NCBI RefSeq assembly: GCF_014250685.1
Contig: NZ_JACFAJ010000001.1
Span: 248,001-312,000 of the forward strand
Direction of reading: 5' to 3'
DNA: 64,000 nt
From: Cetobacterium sp. 2A
GTDB lineage: Bacteria; Fusobacteriota; Fusobacteriia; Fusobacteriales; Fusobacteriaceae
Under the pieces are notes generated by a model. That model was not told the DNA's origin. It saw nothing but the letters and a program-made list of their open reading frames with translations, and did no database searches. Of the stretch, positions 42,831-50,925 are shown piece by piece (positions within the stretch are counted from its first letter, which is position 1; every line of letters starts with the position of its first letter). Both the position numbers and the translations under genes were made by a program.

Positions 42831-43929
42831 GACAAAATTAAAAATAATGATATTTGTGGGAGTTACTTTTATTGTAGTATTGTTGTATATACTTTATGTT
42901 TTGTTATATGGAAGATTTCATATAGAAATTACAGATTCTTATTCAGCTGGAAATCAAAATTCTATAACATCTCAAGTGAGTGGAACTATTAAAGAAATTA
43001 TGATTGAAGATACACAAATTGTTAAACAAGGAGAACTAATTGCTATTGTTGATGATGTGGATTATAAATTGTCGTTAGCTCAAGCTGAGGCTAATTTAGG
43101 TCAATCAGTAAAATCATATTACTCTTTAATGGCTCAGGTAAATCAAAATAAAGATAGTTTAAAATCAGAGGAGAGTAATTTAAAAAACTCGGAAGAAACT
43201 TATAGAAGAGATTTAAAATCTTTTCAGGTTGGGTTGATAAGTAAACAGAGTTTGGAAAATTCAAAAAATAGTTTAGAAGCTGCCAGAGCTTCATATGAAG
43301 ATATGAAAACATCTTTAAAAAATTCAGAAATTCAACTAAGTTCTCAAAATATATATACCCACCCATTGGTAGCTGGTGCAATTACAAATTATAAAAATGC
43401 ATATATAAATCTTTTGAGAACAAGAATATATTCGCCTGTTGATGGAAAGATTGTTGGAAAATCAGTGTATCTCGGACAACAAATATCTGTTGGACAAAAT
43501 TTGGCATCAGTTATAGATTTAGAAGATATTTGGGTTAACGTAAATGCAAAAGAAACTGAAATGGATAAAATTAAAATTGGAAATTTAGTTCAATTAGAAA
43601 GTGATTATAATAGTAAAATATATGAGGGATATATTCAAGGTATATCAGCTGGAAGTGGATCAGCTCTTTCTTTAATCCCAGCACAGAATGCAACTGGAAA
43701 CTGGATAAAGATTGTTCAAAGAGTTCCAATCAGAGTAGCAATTAAAAAAAATAGTTTAGAAAAAAATGGAACAATACCCATTGGAACTTCAGTTGTAGCA
43801 ACAGTAAAAACAAAAGAATTCGAAAAAGATATGGAACCATATCCAGTTAAAGTATCTACTTTATATTCAGTAGATGAGGCAAGTATAAACGAAAAAATAA
43901 AATCTATAATAGAGGCGAATAGCCTATGA
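42817..43929 (+). CDS. EmrA/HlyD-type membrane fusion protein
   Basis: A 370-residue periplasmic adaptor with one N-terminal membrane helix (IMIFVGVTFIVVLLYILYVLLYG). It has a split biotinyl-lipoyl domain (SQVSGTIKEIMIEDTQIVKQGELIAIVDDVDYKL ... TRIYSPVDGKIVGKSVYLGQQISVGQ), read in the usual order around a coiled-coil hairpin at residues about 90-180. I choose ATG 42817 after GGGAGGAG; ATG 42793 would place extra residues without a ribosome site. It overlaps both neighbours, coupling it to the channel and the pump. Confidence 0.9.
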   Translation: MEKSKTKLKIMIFVGVTFIVVLLYILYVLLYGRFHIEITDSYSAGNQNSITSQVSGTIKEIMIEDTQIVKQGELIAIVDDVDYKLSLAQAEANLGQSVKSYYSLMAQVNQNKDSLKSEESNLKNSEETYRRDLKSFQVGLISKQSLENSKNSLEAARASYEDMKTSLKNSEIQLSSQNIYTHPLVAGAITNYKNAYINLLRTRIYSPVDGKIVGKSVYLGQQISVGQNLASVIDLEDIWVNVNAKETEMDKIKIGNLVQLESDYNSKIYEGYIQGISAGSGSALSLIPAQNATGNWIKIVQRVPIRVAIKKNSLEKNGTIPIGTSVVATVKTKEFEKDMEPYPVKVSTLYSVDEASINEKIKSIIEANSL

Positions 43930-45413
43930 AAGAAACAGACAAAATAATACTTATGATTTGTTTGTGCACTGGGGCATTTATGAATCTACTTGATACAACA
44001 ATAGTAAATGTTTCTATTCCTCATATTGCTGGGAGTTTTGGGGTTGCAACATCAGACGGGACATGGGTTATAACATCTTATGCTGTATCTGAAGCAATAC
44101 TTTTACCATTAATTGGATGGTTATCGAGTAGAATTGGAATTATAAAGCAATATCTTTGCGCTACTGTTATTTTTGCACTCATAAGTGCACTTTGTGGAAT
44201 AAGTCCAAATTTTGAAACCATGCTTTTTTTTAGAGTTTTACAAGGGGTTGTTGGAGCTAGTATGATTCCACTTTCTCAAACTTTAATGACAGCACTATAT
44301 CCACCAGAAAAAAGATCTTTTCCACTAGGTATTTGGTCTATGACTGTTGTTTTTGCACCTATTGTAGGTCCGATTTTAGGAGGATGGATAACTGATAATT
44401 TAAATTGGCGATGGGCTTTTTATATAAATCTACCATTAGGTATAGTTTCTACCTATATAGCTCATTTGATTTATAAAAAATATGATATAAATGATAAGAC
44501 GTCCAAAACATCTGTTGATAAGTGGGGAATTATCTTTCTTGCCCTAGGAGTTGGGTCACTACAAATTATGCTTGATAAAGGAAATGAATATAATTGGTTT
44601 TCTAATATGACTATTGTTGTTTTGGCTTTGTCAGCATTTGTATTTTTAATAATAATGGTAATTTGGGAATGGGACAATAATAACCCAGTTGTAAATGTAA
44701 GATTATTTTTACGAAGGAATTTTTTAGTTGGATCGTTTTGTCTTTTTGCTGCGGTTGCAGTTATATATGCAATGGTTATAGTTCTTCCATTATGGTTACA
44801 AGAATATATGGGATACACAGCGTTTAAAAGTGGATTGACGTTATTTTATCAAGCTCTTCCTGTTCTATTCTTTGCGCCTATATTGGGAAAATATGGATCT
44901 AAAATCGATGCTAGAAAAGCTATGTCTTTAGGATTTTTAATAATGGGACTTGTTGCAATATTTATAAGTTATCCACCTAATGCTTCTCAAGGATATATCT
45001 CATACACAAGATTTTTATTTGGTTTTGGAATGGCATTATTCTTTGTTCCAGCTAATATTTTAGCGCTCTCAGGAATACCACAAGATAAGGTTGCAGATGC
45101 TTCTGGGATTTTTAATTTTATGAGAAATATGGGGATAAGTTTTGGAACTGCTCTATCAGTAAACTACTGGGATAACAAGGTATCATTTTTTCATTCAGAA
45201 TTAGCATCGAGTATAAACAGTTCCAATCCAAATTTCAGCTCTTATATGAGTACTTTGCCAGGAACATACCAAGACAAATTAGCTATAATAAATCAGGAAG
45301 TTACAAACCAAGCTGCCACTATGGGAATGAATCAAATCTTTTATATAACTGGAATAATCCTAATTTGTATAATTCCATTTATTTTTATAGCTAAAAGTAC
45401 AATAAAAAAATAG
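43926..45413 (+). CDS. EmrB/QacA-type multidrug MFS transporter (DHA2)
   Basis: A 495-residue drug/H+ antiporter with 14 predicted membrane helices. Motifs are FMNLLDTTIVNVSIPHIAGSF (helix 1, motif D1), GWLSSRIGI (motif A), RVLQGVVGASMIPLSQT (motif B) and FAPIVGPILGGWITDNLNWRWAF (motif C; given here in two parts of one run ending WRWAF). Its start overlaps the adaptor stop as ATGA. With the channel and adaptor it forms a complete efflux path across both membranes. The drug or metabolite exported is not evident. Confidence 0.92.
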   Translation: MKETDKIILMICLCTGAFMNLLDTTIVNVSIPHIAGSFGVATSDGTWVITSYAVSEAILLPLIGWLSSRIGIIKQYLCATVIFALISALCGISPNFETMLFFRVLQGVVGASMIPLSQTLMTALYPPEKRSFPLGIWSMTVVFAPIVGPILGGWITDNLNWRWAFYINLPLGIVSTYIAHLIYKKYDINDKTSKTSVDKWGIIFLALGVGSLQIMLDKGNEYNWFSNMTIVVLALSAFVFLIIMVIWEWDNNNPVVNVRLFLRRNFLVGSFCLFAAVAVIYAMVIVLPLWLQEYMGYTAFKSGLTLFYQALPVLFFAPILGKYGSKIDARKAMSLGFLIMGLVAIFISYPPNASQGYISYTRFLFGFGMALFFVPANILALSGIPQDKVADASGIFNFMRNMGISFGTALSVNYWDNKVSFFHSELASSINSSNPNFSSYMSTLPGTYQDKLAIINQEVTNQAATMGMNQIFYITGIILICIIPFIFIAKSTIKK

Positions 45414-45480
45414 TTGAAATACTTAAAAATATGTCATATACTCATAATAACTTTCAAAAATATATTCAAGGGGGAGAAAA

Positions 45481-46983
45481 ATGAAAAAAAATTTTAAAAT
45501 GCCAGATACTTACATCATTATATTTTTTGTAGTACTTTTTGCGGCATTTTTAACTTATGTAGTACCGGTTGGAAATTTTGATTTGCATAAAGTTAGTTAT
45601 TTAACAGAAACAGGTGCAGAAAAAACAAGAACAGTACCTATTCCAGGGACATTCCATTATGAACTTACAGAATCAGGACAACCTTTAACAAAGGGAATAC
45701 CGTTCTTTGCTCCAGGAGGAGAGATTGGAGTATCGAATTATGTTTTTGAAGGATTAGTAAGTGGAGACAAGTGGGGAACAGCAGTTGGAATAATTGCTTT
45801 CATCTTAATAACAGGAGGAGCTTTTGGAATTATATTAAGAACAAAATCAGTTGAAGCTGGTCTTATGCATATGATAAAGAAAACGAAAGGGTCCGAAGTT
45901 TTACTCTTGCCTCTTGTATTCGTTTTATTTTCATTAGGAGGAGCAGTTTTTGGAATGGGAGAGGAAGCAATTCCTTTTGCAATGATTTTGATTCCTATAG
46001 TTGTTGGAATGGGATATGATGCTATAACTGGTATCTTAATTTGCTACATATCTACTCAAATTGGTTTTGCTACATCTTGGATGAATCCATTCAGTGTTGC
46101 AGTAGCTCAAGGTGTTGCTGGACTTCCTGTGCTCTCTGGTGCTGGATATAGAATAGCTATGTGGGTGTTCTTCACTGGATTTGGAGTTTTATATACATTA
46201 AGTTATGCAAAAAAAATAAAAGCTAATCCAGAACTTTCAATATCTTATGAAAGTGATCAAGATTATAGAAATGATTTCAAAAGTGATGAGGAAGCAGATA
46301 TTCCATTCACATTTGGTCACAAGTTAGTTCTTGCTATTATTTTCTTTGGAATGGCATGGATTGTTTATGGTGTAGTTGTATTTGGATATTATTTACCTGA
46401 AATAGCAACACAATTTGTTATAATGGGAGTTTCAGCGGGAATTGTAGGAGTTATATTTAAATTAAATAATATGACTGTTAATGATATAGGAACATCATTT
46501 AGAAAAGGAGCTGAAGATTTAATAGGAGCTGCTTTGGTAGTAGGAATGGCTAAAGGTATTGTATTAGTTCTTGGTGGAACAGATGCAGGAAGTCCAACTG
46601 TTCTTAATACAGTTCTTAACTGGGTAGCTAACGGATTATCAGGAATGCATGCAACGGTATCCGCATTTGCGATGTATATCTTCCAATCTATATTTAACTT
46701 CTTTGTAGTTTCTGGATCTGGACAGGCTGCTTTAACAATGCCAATTATGGCACCATTATCAGATCTTGTAGGAGTTCCAAGACAAGTTGCGGTATTAGCA
46801 TTCCAATTAGGAGATGGATTTACAAATATGATAGTTCCAACTTCTGGAATTCTTATGGCTATATTAGGAATTGCAAAAGTTGAATGGGGAAAATGGGCTA
46901 AATATCAAATAAAGTTCCAACTTATTTTATTTTTCTTTGGATCTTTATTTATAATAGGCGGAGTTTTAATGAATTATCAATAA
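45481..46983 (+). CDS. YfcC-family transporter
   Basis: A 500-residue membrane protein with 11-13 hydrophobic segments. The start MPDTYIIIFFVVLFAAFLTYVVPVG and the inner motifs GGAVFGMGEEAIPFAMI, TQIGFATSWMNPFSVAVAQG and SGSGQAALTMPIMAPLSDL match the YfcC family, related to DcuC and arginine/ornithine or citrate-type carriers. The substrate is unknown; amino acids, peptides or C4-dicarboxylates have been suggested for relatives. GGGGGAG precedes the ATG. The DUF309 and SIMPL genes follow at 29 and 23 bases and may be co-transcribed. Confidence 0.85.
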   Translation: MKKNFKMPDTYIIIFFVVLFAAFLTYVVPVGNFDLHKVSYLTETGAEKTRTVPIPGTFHYELTESGQPLTKGIPFFAPGGEIGVSNYVFEGLVSGDKWGTAVGIIAFILITGGAFGIILRTKSVEAGLMHMIKKTKGSEVLLLPLVFVLFSLGGAVFGMGEEAIPFAMILIPIVVGMGYDAITGILICYISTQIGFATSWMNPFSVAVAQGVAGLPVLSGAGYRIAMWVFFTGFGVLYTLSYAKKIKANPELSISYESDQDYRNDFKSDEEADIPFTFGHKLVLAIIFFGMAWIVYGVVVFGYYLPEIATQFVIMGVSAGIVGVIFKLNNMTVNDIGTSFRKGAEDLIGAALVVGMAKGIVLVLGGTDAGSPTVLNTVLNWVANGLSGMHATVSAFAMYIFQSIFNFFVVSGSGQAALTMPIMAPLSDLVGVPRQVAVLAFQLGDGFTNMIVPTSGILMAILGIAKVEWGKWAKYQIKFQLILFFFGSLFIIGGVLMNYQ

Positions 46984-47012
46984 ATAAAAAAGTATGAAAT
47001 GAGTAACTAATT

Positions 47013-47372
47013 ATGGAAAATATTCAAAAATATTTAGAATTTATCCAAGAGTTTCATGAAGGTAGAGATTATTTTAAATGCCATGAAATTCTTGAAGATA
47101 TTTGGATTGAGGAAACTGGTTGTAAAACTAAAATACACCCAGCTATTAAATTATTATTAGTTGCAGTTGGAGCACACCATTGGAGAAATAGAAATCTAAG
47201 AGGAGCATCGATTGTGTTTGAAAGATCATTAACTAATTTTAATGAGATAAAGGAAAAGATAGATGAAATTGGAATAAATTCTGATGAACTGGATAAAATA
47301 ATTAAAACTAAAATAATTTGTATAAAAAATGGATTTGAATATGAGGATTTTGATTTACCTTATAAAAAGTAA
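47013..47372 (+). CDS. DUF309 domain protein
   Basis: A 119-residue soluble helical protein. The family motif is clear: YLEFIQEFHEGRDYFKCHEILEDIWIEE with the conserved HExLEdxW, then LLLVAVGAHHWRNRNLRGA. The function of DUF309 proteins is unknown; the His/Glu arrangement suggests a metal or small-ligand site. The ribosome site is weak (AAATGAGTAAC), so it may rely on translation of the upstream transporter gene. Confidence 0.85.
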   Translation: MENIQKYLEFIQEFHEGRDYFKCHEILEDIWIEETGCKTKIHPAIKLLLVAVGAHHWRNRNLRGASIVFERSLTNFNEIKEKIDEIGINSDELDKIIKTKIICIKNGFEYEDFDLPYKK

Positions 47373-47395
47373 ACGTAAGAGGAGGATATTGTTCC

Positions 47396-48106
47396 ATGAT
47401 TGAAAATAAAAATTTGACTTTAGCTGCTTTAATTTTAGCAGTCGGAATCTCTTCTGCTGGATTTTTTGTTAATTCTGGTATTAAATATTTTAAAAGTTAT
47501 GATAGATCTGTGGCTGTAAAAGGTCTTTCTGAAGAAATTGTAAAATCAGATTTAGCTACGTGGAATATTAATTTTACTGTTTCTGGAGATAATTTAAAAG
47601 ATCTTTACGATAACGTTAGTGAAAATCAAAGCGTTATTAAAGAATTCCTTATATCTAGAGGGTTTAAAAACGATGAAATTCAGATTGGAACACTGATGAC
47701 TCAAGATAATTGGAATAATAATTATGGAAATACAAGTTCAAATCTTCCACGTTTTACAATTACAGGTTCTATAACACTGAGTACTCCAGATGTAGATTTG
47801 GTTTATAACAGTAGTCAAAATTCTGGAGAATTAGTTAATAAAGGTATTATTGTTACTTATAGTAATATCAATTATTTTTATACAAATTTAAATACCATAA
47901 AAGAAAAAATGCTAAATGAAGCAACTCAAAATGCTAAACGTGCAGCAGAAACTTTTGCTCAAAATACTGATAGCAAGATATCGGGAATAAAGCATGCCAG
48001 CCAAGGAGTTTTTACTATAACTTCTCCTGATAGTATTTCTGGTGATACGGTTACTATTGATAAAAAGGTAAGAGTTGTTACATCAATTGATTTTTTCTTA
48101 AGATAA
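47396..48106 (+). CDS. SIMPL-domain (DUF541) envelope protein
   Basis: A 236-residue protein with an N-terminal hydrophobic anchor or signal (LTLAALILAVGISSAGFFVNSGI) and a SIMPL/DUF541 domain. The family segments SVAVKGLSEEIVKSDLATWNI, FLISRGFKNDEIQIGTL, ATQNAKRAAETFAQ and ISGIKHASQGVFTI are present. Relatives are periplasmic or surface oligomeric proteins linked to oxidative stress or immune signalling. Here it probably faces the periplasm, anchored in the inner membrane. AAGAGGAGG lies before the ATG. Confidence 0.87.
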   Translation: MIENKNLTLAALILAVGISSAGFFVNSGIKYFKSYDRSVAVKGLSEEIVKSDLATWNINFTVSGDNLKDLYDNVSENQSVIKEFLISRGFKNDEIQIGTLMTQDNWNNNYGNTSSNLPRFTITGSITLSTPDVDLVYNSSQNSGELVNKGIIVTYSNINYFYTNLNTIKEKMLNEATQNAKRAAETFAQNTDSKISGIKHASQGVFTITSPDSISGDTVTIDKKVRVVTSIDFFLR

Positions 48107-48108
48107 AT

Positions 48109-48153
48109 CAAAAGATGGGTAGCTGATATTTAATCAACTACCCATCTTTTTTA
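48109..48153. terminator. terminator after the SIMPL gene
   Basis: AAAAGATGGGTAG (48110-48122) pairs with CTACCCATCTTTT (48138-48150) and is followed by Ts. It lies between convergent genes and may serve both. Confidence 0.88.
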
Positions 48154-49644
48154 ATTAATTGTAGTGTTTTCTAATATGTGATTACCGTTTGGATTAAAGA
48201 TGAAACCTTGGACTCTTTTATTTAAACCTATATTATAAGTTTTATAAATTAATGGGATAATAGGATTTTCATTTTGTAAGATAGTTTGAACTTGTTTATA
48301 GTTGTCTTCTCTTACTTTTAAATCTTTTTCTATTTTAGAGTCATCTAAAAGCTTATCTACATCTTTATTCGTATAGAAGCTTCTATTCCCAACTGAACCA
48401 TGAGATGAGCTGTGAACTAAAGGATAAAGACCATAATCAGCATCTCCTGTGCTAGCATACCAAAGTCCAATTAACATATCATGTTTTCCTTGAGCAGTAA
48501 AACTTAAAAAAGATGATAACTCTAAAACTTCAATATTTATATCTATCCCAATTTCTTTTAAATTTGATTGTATAATTTGTGCTGTTTGATATTTTGAGTT
48601 ATCTTCATAAATCCAAAGATTTAATTTTATTGGAGTTTTAATTCCTGAATCAGCTAAAAGTTGTTTAGCTTTTTTTATATTGTAACTATTTTTATCTAAA
48701 TCATTATTTATTCCAAAAACACTAGGAGCCAATATGGAGTGAGCTATTTCGGCATTATTTTCGAAGGCTACTTCAGAGATTGCTCTTTTATTTATTGCAT
48801 ATTTAATTGCATTTCGAACATTTTTATTTGATAAAATTCCTTTTTCAGTATTAATTGATAAAAAGTCAGTTCCTAAAGATGGTTTGCTAATAAAATCTAA
48901 ATTTTTATTATTTTTAAATGATTTTATATCAATAGAAGAAATATCATAAGCTATATCTACCTCTCCCGTTTCAAGTGCTATAAATCTACTAGTATTTTCA
49001 GGAATAGTTTTGAAGACTAAGTTTTTAACTGAACTTTGACCTTTGAAATAATTATCAAATGATTCAAGTTCAACTTTTTCTCCTATTCCCCATTTTTTTA
49101 TTTTATAAGCTCCTGTTCCTACTAAATTAATCCCTTCATCATTGGATTTTATTTCTTTAACTATTGCTAGGGATGAATGAGAAAAATTATGTAATAAAAT
49201 AGAAGTAGCATATTTTTGTTCAATTTTTAGGTTATATCTATCGACAACTTCAATGCTTTTAATAGATTCTACTAGAACCTTGGAAATTGGAATAGAAATA
49301 TTTCTATTCAAGCTATCTGCTACTATTTGAGCAGTTAACTCCTGATTATCGTGAAATTTTATTCCTTTTTTTATAGTTATATTAACAAAACCATTTGAAA
49401 GCTCATTATATTTTTCTGCCAATTCAGGTTGAATTTTTCCATTTGAATCCAAAACAAAAAGATTGTTATAAATTTGTTTCGTGACAGCCAAAGTCGAACT
49501 ATCAGTATGTTTTTGTGGATCAAAAGAACGAGGTTTATATCCTAATGCTACTACCAATGTCTCATTTTTTTGATTTGCAAATATTGAATCTTTAAATAAA
49601 ATAGAAATAACAAATAAAAAACATAATAATAAATTTTTTCTCAC
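48151..49644 (-). CDS. extracellular solute-binding protein family 5 (peptide/nickel type)
   Basis: A 497-residue periplasmic binding protein of the DppA/OppA/NikA family. The signal peptide is about residues 1-24 (NLLLCFLFVISILFKDSIFA). The mature part starts ETLVVALGYKPRSFDPQKHTD and has the family middle VGTGAYKIKKW, FKTIPENTSRFIALETGEVD and AIKYAINKRAISE. I choose GTG 49644, six bases after GGGAGG; ATG 49671 lies upstream of that ribosome site. No permease or ATPase genes are beside it, so it is an orphan that must use a transporter encoded elsewhere. Peptides are the likeliest ligand. Confidence 0.88.
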   Translation of the reverse strand: MRKNLLLCFLFVISILFKDSIFANQKNETLVVALGYKPRSFDPQKHTDSSTLAVTKQIYNNLFVLDSNGKIQPELAEKYNELSNGFVNITIKKGIKFHDNQELTAQIVADSLNRNISIPISKVLVESIKSIEVVDRYNLKIEQKYATSILLHNFSHSSLAIVKEIKSNDEGINLVGTGAYKIKKWGIGEKVELESFDNYFKGQSSVKNLVFKTIPENTSRFIALETGEVDIAYDISSIDIKSFKNNKNLDFISKPSLGTDFLSINTEKGILSNKNVRNAIKYAINKRAISEVAFENNAEIAHSILAPSVFGINNDLDKNSYNIKKAKQLLADSGIKTPIKLNLWIYEDNSKYQTAQIIQSNLKEIGIDINIEVLELSSFLSFTAQGKHDMLIGLWYASTGDADYGLYPLVHSSSHGSVGNRSFYTNKDVDKLLDDSKIEKDLKVREDNYKQVQTILQNENPIIPLIYKTYNIGLNKRVQGFIFNPNGNHILENTTIN

Positions 49645-49724
49645 TTTTTCCTCCCAATATATTGTCTTCAATATTAGAAATATACCATTATATTGGGAAA
49701 ATTCAAAAATAAAATATTTATATT

Positions 49725-50012
49725 TTATTTTTCATTTGTCCAATCATATCCATTTAAAATAGATTCGATTTTTTCTTTTTCATCTAAAGTGTCAACACAG
49801 ATATCTTTTAAGAAAATATTTACAAAGTCAGAGGTGTGTCTTTCAAGATTATGTACTATTTTTTCAACCTTGTAGTACTGCATATTATTTTCAGAAATTT
49901 CTACGATTTCTTCACCAATTCTAGGTAATACATTAAAGTTTACACTTTTAAAAAATTCAGATAAATTATCAGATTTTTTTTAAGATACTCTTAAATATAA
50001 GTTAGCGTTCAT
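49725..50012 (-). pseudogene. small gene interrupted by an in-frame stop codon
   Basis: On the minus strand AGGAGG is followed by ATG at 50012 and a frame that reads MNANLYLRVS, then TAA (49980-49982), and continues open in the same frame for 84 codons to a TAA at 49725. The downstream part (SEFFKSVNFNVLPRIGEEIV, YYKVEKIVHNLERHTSDF, DTLDEKEKIESIL) has normal codon use and looks like a real protein. No frameshift is needed, so the break is a single nonsense change such as AAA, GAA or CAA to TAA. The whole would be 95 residues. I do not recognise the family. A sequencing error next to the A-run is possible. Confidence 0.6.
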
Positions 50013-50146
50013 ATTAAATCCTCCTATTTTAAACATGTTAAATTTATGACATATATTAATTCAAAATTAAGTTAAAAAATCCTTTATACTTATTTTATTT
50101 GTGCTATAATCTATCATAAATAAAATTATAGAGAGAGTGTGTAAAA

Positions 50147-50794
50147 ATGAAAAAAGAGATCTTAAGATATCTAAAACTTTTTGTTGGAATTTTTATTTGT
50201 TCATTTGGAACAACTATCATTATTAATGCAAATTTGGGACTTTCTCCTTGGGATGTTTTTCATCAAGGATTAACCAATATTTTTCCAGTGACATTGGGAC
50301 AAGCAAGTATTTTAACTGGAATAGTCATAATAACCATAGATATATTTTTAGGACAAAAATTAGGAGTAGGGACCATAATAAATATGGTTTTTTATGGGAT
50401 ATTTCTAGATGTAATATCTAGTTTAAAGATTATTCCAACTTCAAATGTTGTATTCACCGGGATATTAATGATGATTATAGGATTGTTTATTTTTAGTTAT
50501 GGATGTTATTTGTATATTTCTTCAGGGCTTGGATGTGGTCCAAGAGATGCACTGATGGTTGCATTAACACAAAGAACTAAATTATCAGTAAAATTTATTA
50601 GGAATATATTAGAAATGTCAGCATTAACGGTTGGGTATTTTTTAGGTGGATATACAGGAGTTGGAACACTAGCTGCCACGTTATTAACTGGAATAATAAT
50701 ACAAACTACATTTAGAATGGTAAACTTTAATGTTAGTTCTGTGGAGCATAGATCACTAAAAGATGAATTTAATATGATAAAAAGAAAAATATAA
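50147..50794 (+). CDS. YczE/YitT-like integral membrane protein
   Basis: A 215-residue protein with five or six hydrophobic segments. The pattern FVGIFICSFGTTIIINANLGLSPWDVFHQGL (shown by the LGLSPWDVFHQG core), then LGQKLGVGTIINMVFYGIFLD and SSGLGCGPRDALMVALTQRT, matches the YczE/YyaS family, whose function is unknown. Relatives influence antibiotic synthesis in bacilli. GAGAGAGTG precedes the ATG. It is a single gene with its own terminator. Confidence 0.82.
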   Translation: MKKEILRYLKLFVGIFICSFGTTIIINANLGLSPWDVFHQGLTNIFPVTLGQASILTGIVIITIDIFLGQKLGVGTIINMVFYGIFLDVISSLKIIPTSNVVFTGILMMIIGLFIFSYGCYLYISSGLGCGPRDALMVALTQRTKLSVKFIRNILEMSALTVGYFLGGYTGVGTLAATLLTGIIIQTTFRMVNFNVSSVEHRSLKDEFNMIKRKI

Positions 50795-50836
50795 AAAATG
50801 GTAGAAAAATCTTCAGATTTTTCTACCATTTTTTCT
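50793..50836 (+). terminator. terminator after the YczE-like gene
   Basis: AAAAAATGGTAGAAAAATC (50793-50811) pairs with GATTTTTCTACCATTTTTT (50816-50834) around TTCA and is followed by T residues. Confidence 0.9.
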
Positions 50837-50925
50837 TATGTTTCTTTAAAGCAGCAATCATAAAAAAGGGAGTAAAAGACTTTTTTTGTATAAAGCATGT
50901 AAATTTGTAAAAGGAGTGATAAAAC

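Noticed and set aside
49693-49875. A 60-residue plus-strand frame in the gap after the solute-binding protein gene
   Set aside because: It is the complement of the interrupted minus-strand gene, which has a proper ribosome site and protein-like codon use.
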